64,000 bases of DNA from Candidatus Acididesulfobacter guangdongensis (GCA_004195045.1 SGBC01000002.1:310001-374000), one strand, 5' to 3'. Shown: positions 9,794 to 18,596, numbered from the stretch's first letter. Numbers and translations: made by a program. The notes: generated from the sequence alone by a model not told the origin.

Positions 9794-11050
9794 ATGAACG
9801 AAAATGTGTTTAAATGGGATAGTAAAGTGTGTATTCCAACAGGGGGAAGTTTTATTAAGCTAAAAGATGATAAAACATTAGAAATACCAGATAACCCTAT
9901 AATTCCTTATATTGAAGGAGACGGAATAGGTCCTGAAATTGTTCCGGTAATGCATAAAGTTTTAAACAGCGCCGTAAAAAAAGCATATAATGGCTCAAAA
10001 GTTATTTATTGGGTAGAAGCGCTTGCCGGAGACAAAGCTGAAAAGAACGGATTAGAAAGAATGCCCGAAGCAACTTTGGAGATTTTAAAACAGAGCGTTG
10101 TTTCTATAAAAGGACCTCTCGGTACCCCTGTCGGCAAACCGGGAAAGTCTCTTAATTCTATTCTAAGGCAGTCTATGGATTTTTACTCGGCAATAAGACC
10201 GGTCTACTATCTTGGACAGCCGTCGCCGATACCCGACGCGGGACGGGTAAATGTAACGGTTTTCAGGGAAAATTCAGACGATGTTTATATGTCTATAGAA
10301 TATATGCCGAAATCAGACGGAGCAAAAAAAGTGCGGGAGTTTTTTATTAATGAAATGGGCGTGAAACCGGACGCTATTCCCGAAGATGCAGGTATTACCG
10401 TTAAACCTATGAGTGAATTTAAAACAAAAAGGCATGTAAGAAAAGCTTTCAGATATGCCATAGAGAATAATAAAAAATCGATTGCGGTAGCCGGAAAAGG
10501 CAATATCATGAAAGCTACCGAAGGCGCTTTTATGAATTGGGCTTTTGAAGTAGCGAAAGAGGATGAATTTAAGGATAAAATATCGGCAGGACCTGTTGCC
10601 GGCAATCAGATAAAACTTTCCAAAGTCATAACCGACCAGATGCTTATGCAGTTAGTTTTAAAGCCTGATGCTTATGATGTTATCATTACCCAGAATTTGA
10701 ACGGTGATTATATATCAGACCTTGCTTCTGCTCTCGTAGGAGGACCTGGTTTTGTTCCAAGCGGAAATATCGGAGACGGTTATGCTCTTTTTGAAAGTAC
10801 CCACGGAGTCGGCATGGACATTGCCGGAAAAGGTATGGCAAATCCTTTATCTATTACTTTATCAGGCGCTATGATGCTCGAATACATCGGCTTCAAAGAA
10901 GCTGCAGACCTTATTTATAAAGCCGTAAAAAGCGTTATAGAACAGCGTAAAGGTACAAGCGATATGTTTTACGGATTCAAAAAAATGGGTAAAGATGCAA
11001 CGGAGCTTAAGACTGCCGAGTTTGGCGAGGCTATTCTAACAGCAATATAA
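9794..11050 (+). CDS. icd: Isocitrate dehydrogenase, predicted NAD-dependent
   Basis: A 418-residue dimeric-type isocitrate dehydrogenase. The substrate loop KSLNSILRQ, the FRENSDDVYMSIE segment and the nucleotide loop are all present. At the coenzyme site the E. coli NADP-specific residues K344, Y345 and V351 are replaced by D342, I343 and A349, the set known from work on this family to favour NAD. It opens a run with biotin-dependent carboxylase and citryl-CoA synthetase genes, so it probably works in the reductive direction (oxalosuccinate or 2-oxoglutarate to isocitrate). The ribosome site AGGAGAA lies 8 bases upstream. Non-decarboxylating oxalosuccinate reductase activity, as in Hydrogenobacter, is plausible but cannot be read from sequence. 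Confidence 0.92.
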   Translation: MNENVFKWDSKVCIPTGGSFIKLKDDKTLEIPDNPIIPYIEGDGIGPEIVPVMHKVLNSAVKKAYNGSKVIYWVEALAGDKAEKNGLERMPEATLEILKQSVVSIKGPLGTPVGKPGKSLNSILRQSMDFYSAIRPVYYLGQPSPIPDAGRVNVTVFRENSDDVYMSIEYMPKSDGAKKVREFFINEMGVKPDAIPEDAGITVKPMSEFKTKRHVRKAFRYAIENNKKSIAVAGKGNIMKATEGAFMNWAFEVAKEDEFKDKISAGPVAGNQIKLSKVITDQMLMQLVLKPDAYDVIITQNLNGDYISDLASALVGGPGFVPSGNIGDGYALFESTHGVGMDIAGKGMANPLSITLSGAMMLEYIGFKEAADLIYKAVKSVIEQRKGTSDMFYGFKKMGKDATELKTAEFGEAILTAI

Positions 11051-11079
11051 CCAATGCAACAAAATTTTGGGGGTGAATT

Positions 11080-11490
11080 ATGAAATTATCGGTTAGACAG
11101 AAAGAAGATTTTCATTTTATCGGCTCAGGCGACTCAGGCGAAATAAACATTGACGCGGCAGGATACGTCGGCGGAAAAAACAGAGGGGTAAGACCGCCTG
11201 AACTTTTTCTTTATTCTATTGCAGGATGTATGGGTATTCATGTTTACGAAGCCCTTCATAAAAGCGGTAAGCACATAGAAGATATTATAGTGGATACCGA
11301 CAGCGAACGAAAAGAAACTTCCCCTAAAGTTTTCACAAAGATTTCTTTATCTTTTACCATAAAAGCTAAAGAACTTACCGACGAAGATGTTACGAAAGCT
11401 ATCGAGGAAGCTCTTAACAAAACATGCAGCATTGCTTATCTGATAAATCAAGTAGCTCCTATTTCATATTCCTTTAAGATAGTGCAGTAA
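11080..11490 (+). CDS. OsmC/Ohr-family protein
   Basis: A 136-residue OsmC-fold protein. The two family cysteines are present, in GCMGIHV (about residue 48) and in NKTCSIAYLI (about residue 109). OsmC/Ohr proteins reduce organic hydroperoxides, while several YhfA-like relatives have unknown substrates; this one resembles the YhfA-like branch more than classical Ohr. It is 29 bases after icd and 45 before cfiB, with its own GGGGGTG ribosome site, so it is embedded in the carbon-fixation operon. A role protecting the pathway from peroxide is only inference. Confidence 0.8.
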   Translation: MKLSVRQKEDFHFIGSGDSGEINIDAAGYVGGKNRGVRPPELFLYSIAGCMGIHVYEALHKSGKHIEDIIVDTDSERKETSPKVFTKISLSFTIKAKELTDEDVTKAIEEALNKTCSIAYLINQVAPISYSFKIVQ

Positions 11491-11535
11491 GCAATACTCT
11501 GGATAATAAACAATTATGGAGGGCAATATATAATT

Positions 11536-12954
11536 ATGTTCAAGAAAATTCTTATAGCAAATCGGGGAGAAATAGCCTGCAGAATTATCAGGGCGGCTAA
11601 AGAACTGGATATTCCGACGGCTGCAATTTTTTCCGAAGTCGAGCCGACGGCAAGACACGTAAAAATGGCAGATGAAGCATATATGCTGGGAGTTAATCCC
11701 TTAGATGCTTATTTAAACATCGAGCTTATTATTGACCTAGCAAAGTCTATAGGAGCGGATGCGGTTCATCCAGGGTACGGTTTTCTGGCGGAAAATGCAG
11801 AATTCGCGAAGGCCGCCGAGGATAACAATGTTAATTTTATAGGTCCGTCTTCGAAAGTTATTGCTTTAATGGGTGATAAGGCGCGCTCAAAAGAGGTTAT
11901 GAAAAGATTCGGGGTTGCCACTGTTCCGGGAAGCGACGGTATATTAAAATCTTTAGAGGAAGCTATTGAAATTGCTAAAGAAATTACTTATCCTATTCTC
12001 CTTAAGGCTACGGCAGGCGGCGGCGGACGCGGTATCAGGCTGTGCAAAAACGAAGAAGAATTGAAAAAGAATTATGAAAGCGCTTATTCGGAAGCCAAGA
12101 AGGCATTTGGAAACGGCGACCTGCTTTTAGAAAAATTTATTGAGAACCCGAAGCATACCGAGTTTCAAATTCTTGGAGATAAATACGGTAATGTGATTCA
12201 TCTTGGAGAAAGAGACTGTTCAATTCAGAGAAAAAATCAAAAGATGATTGAAATAGCGCCTTCTACAATACTTACCGAAGAAAAACGTAAGTTTTACGGC
12301 GATGCTATGGTGAATGCATGTAAGCAGATAGGCTATTACAGCGCAGGTACTATTGAGAATGTTTCTGATTTGCAGGGTAATACATATTTTATTGAAATGA
12401 ACACAAGGGTGCAGGTAGAGCATCCTGTTACCGAAATGATTACCGGAGTTGATATAGTAAAAGAGCAAATCAAGATAGCCGCCGGTCAAAAACTTGAGAT
12501 AAAACAGGAAGACGTAAAATTAAACGGTTTTGCGATAGAGTGCAGAATAAATGCAGAGGATTCTAAACATGATTTTCGTCCGAGTATCGGCACGGTAGAG
12601 AGATATTATGTACCGGGAGGCAATAACATCAGGGTTGAAAGCGCGGTTTCAGTCGGCTTTGAAGTTACGCCGTATTATGATTCTCTGATTGCTAAGTTAA
12701 TATGCTGGGGAAAAACATTTGAAGAAGCGATACAAAAAACAAAAATAGCTCTGGATTCTTATGAAATAAGCGGCATAAAAACTACTATACCGATTCTTAA
12801 ACAGATAATTCAGCAGGAAGATTTTAAAACAGGTTTATTTACTACAAAATATTTAGAAGAACATCCGGAAGTTTTTAAATATGACGAAGTTAAAGACAAA
12901 GAAGACTATGTTGCATTTATAAGCGCTGCGCTTGCAGCCTATCACGGTTTATAG
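11536..12954 (+). CDS. cfiB: Biotin carboxylase subunit (2-oxoglutarate or pyruvate carboxylase)
   Basis: An ATP-grasp biotin carboxylase of 472 residues that carboxylates the biotin of its partner with bicarbonate and ATP. The N-terminal FKKILIANRGEIACRII, the glycine-rich ATP loop GGGGRGIRL, the ERDCSIQRKNQK segment and the catalytic EMNTRVQVEHPVTE are intact. It pairs with the adjacent carboxyltransferase/biotin subunit. Length is the same as I recall for CfiB of Hydrogenobacter thermophilus (2-oxoglutarate carboxylase small subunit), and the icd and citryl-CoA synthetase neighbours favour that role. The close paralogue PycA of two-subunit pyruvate carboxylase is the alternative. Ribosome site GGAGGG. 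Confidence 0.9.
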   Translation: MFKKILIANRGEIACRIIRAAKELDIPTAAIFSEVEPTARHVKMADEAYMLGVNPLDAYLNIELIIDLAKSIGADAVHPGYGFLAENAEFAKAAEDNNVNFIGPSSKVIALMGDKARSKEVMKRFGVATVPGSDGILKSLEEAIEIAKEITYPILLKATAGGGGRGIRLCKNEEELKKNYESAYSEAKKAFGNGDLLLEKFIENPKHTEFQILGDKYGNVIHLGERDCSIQRKNQKMIEIAPSTILTEEKRKFYGDAMVNACKQIGYYSAGTIENVSDLQGNTYFIEMNTRVQVEHPVTEMITGVDIVKEQIKIAAGQKLEIKQEDVKLNGFAIECRINAEDSKHDFRPSIGTVERYYVPGGNNIRVESAVSVGFEVTPYYDSLIAKLICWGKTFEEAIQKTKIALDSYEISGIKTTIPILKQIIQQEDFKTGLFTTKYLEEHPEVFKYDEVKDKEDYVAFISAALAAYHGL

Positions 12955-12964
12955 GAGGATATCA

Positions 12965-14890
12965 ATGAGTACTATCGAAACTATTGAAGAAATGTTGAAA
13001 AAAGGTAAGATTGAGGCGGCAAAGCCAAAGAAAATATTAATAACCGATTTAACGGCAAGAGACGGGATTCAATGTAAGTTAGCGACAAGGGTTAAGACTG
13101 ATGATTTAATTCCGTTATGCGAAAAAATGGACAAAGCTGGTTTGTATGCTTTTGAGATGTGGGGAGGAGCTACATACGATGTTTGCCTCAGATACTTAAA
13201 AGAAGACCCGTGGGAAAGACTGAGACGTATAAAAGAAGTAATGCCCAAAACAAAACTTCAGATGCTGTTCCGCGGTCAGAGCATCGTCGGCTATAGACCC
13301 AGAGCGGATAAAGTAGTGTATAAGTTTGTGGAAAAAGCGCTCAAAAACGGAATAACAGTTTTTAGAGTTTTCGATTCACTGAACGATAACAGAAATATTG
13401 AAGTTGCCTGTAAGGCGGTAAAAGAACTGGGCGGCGAGTGCCATGCCGAAATAAGCTACACGAAAAGCCCTGTTCACACTTACGAAAAATGGATGCAATA
13501 CGCCGATGAGCTTATCGAGATTGCTCCAGACTGGATATCATTCAAAGATGCAACAGGTATTATGATGCCTTTAGATACGTATAATATTATAAAAAGCATA
13601 AAAGATAAAGTCGGCGATAACATAAAGGTTTTACTTCATAATCACGATATGAGCGGAACGGCAATAATGAACCATATGATGGCGATATATGCAGGCGTGG
13701 ATATGCTGGATACGGTTTTATCGCCTTTGGCTTTCGGGTCTTCTCATCCCGCAACCGAAAGCGTTGTTGCAGCTCTGCAGGGTACGCCTTATGATACAGG
13801 CATAGATATTAAAATTTTAGAAGAAGCGGCTGCTATAATGTCGGGGATAAGGAAGGATTATAAAAAATACGAAACAGAATACGGCGGGGTAAACGCTAAG
13901 GTTTTAATTCATAAAATCCCCGGCGGCATGATTTCAAATATGGTGGCGCAGTTAAAAGAAGCTAATGCTTCAGATAGAATAGAAGAAGTTTTAAAGGAAA
14001 CCCCTATAGTAGAGAAGGACCTTGGCTATCCGCCTCTTCTTACCCCTTCTTCTCAGATAGTCGGCGTTCAGGCTGTTTTGAACGTTATTTCAGGAGAAAG
14101 ATATAAGATTATTACAAAAGAAGTCAGAGACTATGTAGCTGGAAAATATGGAATGCCTCCTGGAACTGTGTCTAAGGAACTTGTTACTAAAATTTTGGGA
14201 CCTGACAAAAAACCTGATTACAGCAAAAAGCCCAGCGAAAGCGCGGATGCAAACGAATGGGATAATGCCGTTAAGGAAGTCGGAATATTAGCAAAATCAG
14301 ATGAAGATATACTTTTATATGTACTTTTCCCAATGCAGGGGATGGAATTTTTAAAGGCCAGAGAGAGCGGAGGTCTTGTGTCCGATGTTATTGCCGGAGC
14401 CGAGGAAATGATAGAAACGCAGCCGGGTGTTATGGAAAACGCAGCCCCTGTAGAGTTTGACATTACATATCACGGCGATAAATTCAGCGTTAAGGTAGAA
14501 GGCGTTTCCCCAAGCCAGGAACAGGGAAAACCAAGGAAATATTACGTGAGAGTACAAGGTAAACTTGAAGAAGTTCAACTTTATTCAAAAGTTGAAGCTG
14601 CAGTAGGCGGCGGCAATTATTCCCAGTGCAGAACAACAGAAACCAAATCAACGGCGCAGAGTAATGTTCTTCAGGAAGGGGATGCAACTGCTCCGATATC
14701 AGGAAGAGTTGCAAAAATTCTTGTAAAAGAAGCCGATAAAGTTGAAAAAGGTCAAACAATAGCAATTGTGGAAGCAATGAAAATGGAAAATGAAATTCAT
14801 GCTCCGATAGCAGGGAAGGTAAAAGCTATTTATGTTAAAGCCGGTGACAATATAACCCCTGCAGACGCGCTTCTTAGAATAGAACCCTGA
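12965..14890 (+). CDS. cfiA: Carboxyltransferase/biotin carrier subunit (CfiA- or PycB-like)
   Basis: A 641-residue partner of the preceding biotin carboxylase. The start at 12965 is chosen because AGGAGG ends just upstream; a longer frame from 12932 would overlap cfiB. Order: DRE-TIM carboxyltransferase barrel (about 25-300) with the metal-binding HNHD, the KDATG lysine and FRGQS arginine; a conserved PYC/OadA C-terminal region; then a biotinyl domain with the AMKM target lysine K606. It transfers the carboxyl group to a 2-oxo acid. The substrate motif reads RDGIQ (32-36) where pyruvate carboxylases and oxaloacetate decarboxylases usually have RDAHQ. With icd and citryl-CoA genes beside it, 2-oxoglutarate to oxalosuccinate is the favoured reaction; pyruvate to oxaloacetate remains possible. 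Confidence 0.88.
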   Translation: MSTIETIEEMLKKGKIEAAKPKKILITDLTARDGIQCKLATRVKTDDLIPLCEKMDKAGLYAFEMWGGATYDVCLRYLKEDPWERLRRIKEVMPKTKLQMLFRGQSIVGYRPRADKVVYKFVEKALKNGITVFRVFDSLNDNRNIEVACKAVKELGGECHAEISYTKSPVHTYEKWMQYADELIEIAPDWISFKDATGIMMPLDTYNIIKSIKDKVGDNIKVLLHNHDMSGTAIMNHMMAIYAGVDMLDTVLSPLAFGSSHPATESVVAALQGTPYDTGIDIKILEEAAAIMSGIRKDYKKYETEYGGVNAKVLIHKIPGGMISNMVAQLKEANASDRIEEVLKETPIVEKDLGYPPLLTPSSQIVGVQAVLNVISGERYKIITKEVRDYVAGKYGMPPGTVSKELVTKILGPDKKPDYSKKPSESADANEWDNAVKEVGILAKSDEDILLYVLFPMQGMEFLKARESGGLVSDVIAGAEEMIETQPGVMENAAPVEFDITYHGDKFSVKVEGVSPSQEQGKPRKYYVRVQGKLEEVQLYSKVEAAVGGGNYSQCRTTETKSTAQSNVLQEGDATAPISGRVAKILVKEADKVEKGQTIAIVEAMKMENEIHAPIAGKVKAIYVKAGDNITPADALLRIEP

Positions 14891-14911
14891 TATTAATGGA
14901 GATATTTACTT

Positions 14912-16153
14912 ATGAAACTTTATGAATATGAAACATACGACGCGATATTTAAAAAATACGGTGTTCCCACTCCTAAATATTTAGTAGTTCAGCATCCCGG
15001 GCAAAATGTCGAGGATTTTGTTGACCAGTATGGCGATGTTGTTTTGAAATCTCAGGTTCTGGTCGGGAAAAGAGGTAAAGCGGGAGCCGTTAAATTTGCG
15101 TCGACCGGAGATGAAGCAAACGAACAAGTAAAGGCTTTAATGTCCAGCGACGTTTATGGAGAAATGCCTGTAAGCGTTATTTTGCAGGAAAAGGCGTCAA
15201 TATTGAAAGAACTTTATGTAAGTTTTACATATTCTTCAAAGCATAGAAAGCCTGTGCTTGTAATTTCCCTGCAAGGCGGTATGGAGATTGAAGAACAGGA
15301 ATCTGATAAAATTTTTACGTTTGATATTGACCCGCTGGAGGGTCTTTTTGCCTATAAAGTTAGAGAGATTCTTCTTGAAATCGGATTGAAGGATAAAGAA
15401 ATTCTAAGGCAGCTTTCTGAAGTTGTCGCAAATATGTATCACGGTTTCTGGAGTTCGGAAGCAAGATTAGTGGAAGTTAATCCTATAGCTATCGTTGAGG
15501 ATAAAAAAGTACCCGGAAAGCAGAAAATACTTGCTCTTGATGCCGTAACAATAATTGACGACGACGCACGAATCGCCCCGTCAAAGATATATTCGGCAAG
15601 AGGTTCGATGGGAAGACCGTTGACGGAAAGGGAATCGGCAGCGCATCTTATAGATAGGGACGACCATCGGGGAAAAGCTGGTTCTTATGTCGAACTTGAC
15701 GGAAATATTGCTCTTATGACTTTCGGCGGAGGCGGCTCCACAATTACGGCAGAAACGGTTATCGCGCTTGGATTAAAACCGGCAAATCTGACAGATATCG
15801 GCGGGAATCCGCCGGCGGAAAAAATGAATAAAATAACCAAAATAATTTTATCCAAACCGGGATTAAAAGCCGTCCTCGTCTGCGGAGGCACTGCAAGCAA
15901 TACCAGAATTGACGTGACGCTTGGAGAAGGTCTTGTTTCCGCCATTGAAGAAATGATAGAGGCAGGAACTTTTCCTCAAGGAATAATATGGGTTGTAAGA
16001 AGGAGCGGTCCTGAATACAAAAAAGGATTGCAGATGTTAAACGACTGTTTTATAAAAAATAATATAGAAGCGGTAATTTATGATTCAGAGCTTCCCTTAA
16101 CGGCCGCTCCTCAAAAACTTTATGATATATTAAAAGAAAGAAAAATTATTTAA
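14912..16153 (+). CDS. ccsA: Citryl-CoA synthetase large subunit (CcsA-like, ATP-grasp)
   Basis: A 413-residue homologue of the succinyl-CoA synthetase beta chain and of the N-terminal part of ATP-citrate lyase. The N-terminus MKLYEYETYDAIFKKYGVP.P and the ATP-grasp core (QVLVGKRGKAGAVK; EARLVEVNPIAI) are clear. The ligase domain has GGGGSTIT and DIGGNPP and ends near LGEGLVSAIE. Encoded with the small subunit and, separately, a citrate-synthase-like lyase, it fits the split citryl-CoA synthetase/lyase system of Aquificales better than a fused ATP-citrate lyase. It would form citryl-CoA from citrate, CoA and ATP. An ordinary succinyl-CoA synthetase is the alternative. Good ribosome site GGAGA. 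Confidence 0.85.
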   Translation: MKLYEYETYDAIFKKYGVPTPKYLVVQHPGQNVEDFVDQYGDVVLKSQVLVGKRGKAGAVKFASTGDEANEQVKALMSSDVYGEMPVSVILQEKASILKELYVSFTYSSKHRKPVLVISLQGGMEIEEQESDKIFTFDIDPLEGLFAYKVREILLEIGLKDKEILRQLSEVVANMYHGFWSSEARLVEVNPIAIVEDKKVPGKQKILALDAVTIIDDDARIAPSKIYSARGSMGRPLTERESAAHLIDRDDHRGKAGSYVELDGNIALMTFGGGGSTITAETVIALGLKPANLTDIGGNPPAEKMNKITKIILSKPGLKAVLVCGGTASNTRIDVTLGEGLVSAIEEMIEAGTFPQGIIWVVRRSGPEYKKGLQMLNDCFIKNNIEAVIYDSELPLTAAPQKLYDILKERKII

Positions 16154-16190
16154 ATATCAGATTATAAACAGACATGGAGATAATTAAATT

Positions 16191-17192
16191 ATGAAAGGCA
16201 CAAAATATTTAAATGACGAGACGGGCGTTATAGTTATCGGGATTACAGGAAGAGAAGCTTCGCAGGTTGTAATAGAATCTGAAAAACTTTATCCGGGTAT
16301 AGTAAAATGCGGAGTTACTCCGGGTAAAGGCGGAATTCCCAACGATGCCCTGAAAGTTCCTGTTTTTGATACAGTCAAAGAAGCGCTCGCAGTTCCGGAA
16401 TTTAAAAAAACGGTAAATACCGGACTTATATATGTGCCGCCTACTTCTGTTCTGGACGCGGTAATGGAATTGATTAATCACGGTATAAAACTTATGTATA
16501 TAATAACGGAGCATGTTCCTATCAGAGATTCTATTATTATTTATGAAATAGCTAAATCTAAAGGAGTGACTGTTATAGGAGGCACTTCGTTAGGGTGTTT
16601 CGTGCCGTCGGTGGGCAGAATCGGCGCAATCGGCGGAAAAGACCCGAGTATTGCTTTTAAAGAAGGCTCCGTAGTTGTTTTATCAAAAAGCGGGGGACTA
16701 ACGGTAACTACTTCCGAAATGATTAAAAGACGCGGATATGGCATATATATGGCTCTGGCTCTGGGAGGAGATATTATATCATGCACTACCTTTGCGGATG
16801 TGCTGCCGGAACTGGAAAAGGATACTAATGTTAATGCCTGCGTAATTCTTGGTGAACCGGGAGGAACATATGAAGAACAGGTTGCGGAATTAATATTAAA
16901 AGGCGGATATACTAAGCCTCTTGCAATATTTGTTTCAGGCGTATTTCAGGAAGATATGCCGGACGGTGTTGCATTCGGTCATGCCGGCGCTATTGTTGAA
17001 AGAGGTATGGGCAAGGCTACCGATAAGATAAATTTCCTTGAAGAAGTTGGAAAAAAAACAGGTACCGTCAAAGTAGCGAGATTCTATCATGATTTAGTCA
17101 ATTGTCTTATATCTCTCGGAGTAAAAAAAGACTTTGAAGACACTTCTTCCGATAATGTAAAACCTCTTTACAGCACTCTTAAGGCTTCTTAA
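16191..17192 (+). CDS. ccsB: Citryl-CoA synthetase small subunit (CcsB-like)
   Basis: A 333-residue homologue of the succinyl-CoA synthetase alpha chain. The CoA-binding Rossmann domain (VIVIGITGREASQVV, TPGKGG) is followed by the ligase domain with the phospho-histidine H264 in FGHAGAIVERGMGKAT. At 333 residues it is longer than bacterial SucD (about 290), as expected for CcsB or ATP-citrate-lyase-type subunits. It starts 37 bases after ccsA with a GGAGA ribosome site, so the two are co-transcribed and form one enzyme. A strong hairpin lies about 290 bases downstream, so the lyase gene appears to be in a separate unit. Confidence 0.85.
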   Translation: MKGTKYLNDETGVIVIGITGREASQVVIESEKLYPGIVKCGVTPGKGGIPNDALKVPVFDTVKEALAVPEFKKTVNTGLIYVPPTSVLDAVMELINHGIKLMYIITEHVPIRDSIIIYEIAKSKGVTVIGGTSLGCFVPSVGRIGAIGGKDPSIAFKEGSVVVLSKSGGLTVTTSEMIKRRGYGIYMALALGGDIISCTTFADVLPELEKDTNVNACVILGEPGGTYEEQVAELILKGGYTKPLAIFVSGVFQEDMPDGVAFGHAGAIVERGMGKATDKINFLEEVGKKTGTVKVARFYHDLVNCLISLGVKKDFEDTSSDNVKPLYSTLKAS

Positions 17193-17260
17193 CTTAATTA
17201 AATATTAAATATTTTTAGAAAAATATTGGTGGTAGTTGTCGGCGTACGTTGAAACAGGTC

Positions 17261-17412
17261 GTTTTTAAGCAGTATTTAAGCGTTATATAGTCTTTACTTT
17301 CAATAGTTCATGCATATTATATAATAGCAGAAATTGTTTTTTAAGTAGTATTTAAGCTTTACGCCGATGATTTTTATTGTTGTTTTTAATCTTTTTTAAG
17401 CAGCATTTAATT
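17261..17412. repeat. Three spaced copies of a TTTTTAAGCAGTATTTAAG-like unit
   Basis: Copies at 17261-17280, 17336-17356 and 17391-17412 share TTTTTAAG(C/T)AG(T/C)ATTTAA. The spacing (75 and 55 bases) is irregular. The function is unknown. Confidence 0.6.
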
Positions 17413-17485
17413 CTATTTCGTTCTATTAATTTATTGGTAGGCGCAGTTCTGCAGGAATAAATAATAATCGGTTATAATTAACTTT

Positions 17486-17526
17486 AATTAACATCTTGAT
17501 GTTTTCACGACATCAAGGTGTTAATT
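17486..17526 (+). terminator. Strong hairpin after ccsAB
   Basis: Arms of 17 bases (17486-17502 and 17510-17526) pair throughout with one G-U, around a 7-base loop, and are followed by TTTTATTA. This is the most stable hairpin seen in the carbon-fixation block and probably ends the icd-to-ccsB transcript. Confidence 0.7.
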
Positions 17527-17542
17527 TTTTATTATTTTATGT

Positions 17543-17571
17543 TTGCAAAATATAAGAAATAGTATTATATT
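17543..17571 (+). promoter_or_regulatory. Candidate promoter for citryl-CoA lyase gene
   Basis: TTGCAA (17543-17548), a 17-base spacer and TATATT (17566-17571) lie immediately after the hairpin and about 85 bases upstream of the lyase gene. Confidence 0.45.
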
Positions 17572-17655
17572 AGTAGAATTGAAAGAATTATATATCATTA
17601 TTAATTATTAAAATTAAAATTAAAAAATTATACAAAATCCCGGAGCAAATCTAAT

Positions 17656-18453
17656 ATGTCTGATGAAAAACCAAAAGAATGGCGTACTGCTATAACGTCA
17701 AATCAAGACGGTAAAATTCTAATTCGCGGGTATAATCTCGATAATTTAATTGGAAATAAGTCATATGCTGATGTCTGTTTTCTTCTTTTAAAAGGAGAAA
17801 TGCCGAACCAGGCTGAAGCAAAAATGCTTGATGCCATATTGGTTTCAAGCATTGATGCAGGCATTGCTCCGCCTTCTGCCGTTGCGGCGAGAACCATATT
17901 TTCAGGCGGAAATTCTCTCAATGCAGCTGTTGCCGGCGGCATACTTACACTTGGAGATGCGCACGGAGGCGCTATAGAGAAAGCCGCTAAATTGTTTCAA
18001 GATGAATTAAAAGACAAAGATGCTAAAAATATTAATATCGGCGAAACGGCTAAAAAAATAGTAGATGACGCACTTAAAAATAAAAAAAGATTGGCAGGTT
18101 ATGGTCATAAACTGCACTCAATTGACCCCAGAACTACTAGACTGCTTACAGTCGCAAAATCATTAAATTTTGGCGGTGTATATGTTGAGCTTGCCGTTGC
18201 AATTGCAGAGGAATTTAAAAATAAAAAGCCTGAACAAAAATTGCCTCTCAACGTTGACGGAGCAATAGGCGCAATAATGTCAGACATGGGTTTAGATTAT
18301 AGACTTGGAAAAGGATTGTTTATTATAGCAAGGTCTGCGGGATTAGTCGGACAGGTGTTTGAAGAATGGCTCAGAGAAAAACCATTTAGAAGGTTAAGGT
18401 CTGACCTGCATGAATACGATGGAGTTCCCGAGCGCCCTCTGCCGCAGGATTGA
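17656..18453 (+). CDS. ccl: Citryl-CoA lyase (Ccl-like, citrate synthase fold)
   Basis: A 265-residue protein of the citrate synthase superfamily, much shorter than citrate synthase (about 400) and equal in size to Aquificales citryl-CoA lyase or the C-terminal domain of ATP-citrate lyase. The three catalytic residues are in place: H103 (GDAHGGA), H151 (GYGHKLH) and D201 (NVDGAIG). It would cleave citryl-CoA to acetyl-CoA and oxaloacetate, finishing the step begun by CcsAB. It has its own candidate promoter after a strong hairpin and a GGAG ribosome site. The other family members this short, citrate lyase-like or CoA-thioester condensing enzymes, are less likely in this context. Confidence 0.88.
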   Translation: MSDEKPKEWRTAITSNQDGKILIRGYNLDNLIGNKSYADVCFLLLKGEMPNQAEAKMLDAILVSSIDAGIAPPSAVAARTIFSGGNSLNAAVAGGILTLGDAHGGAIEKAAKLFQDELKDKDAKNINIGETAKKIVDDALKNKKRLAGYGHKLHSIDPRTTRLLTVAKSLNFGGVYVELAVAIAEEFKNKKPEQKLPLNVDGAIGAIMSDMGLDYRLGKGLFIIARSAGLVGQVFEEWLREKPFRRLRSDLHEYDGVPERPLPQD

Positions 18454-18596
18454 AAGTATTAAAAGGATTAAAATTTGATAATTTTTTAAAAATTATACAT
18501 TATCATATTTATTATATTAACTAATGTAATATGTCGATTTATATATCAATTAATACACTGATTAATAATATATTAATTATATAAGGATGGGTAAAA

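Noticed and set aside
12932-12964. Upstream extension of cfiA overlapping cfiB
   Set aside because: The AGGAGG site lies just before ATG 12965 and the extra residues do not match the family.
14912-17192. Plain succinyl-CoA synthetase SucCD
   Set aside because: Subunit lengths, GGGGSTIT/DIGGNPP features and a citryl-CoA lyase-like gene next door fit citryl-CoA synthetase better; not fully excluded.
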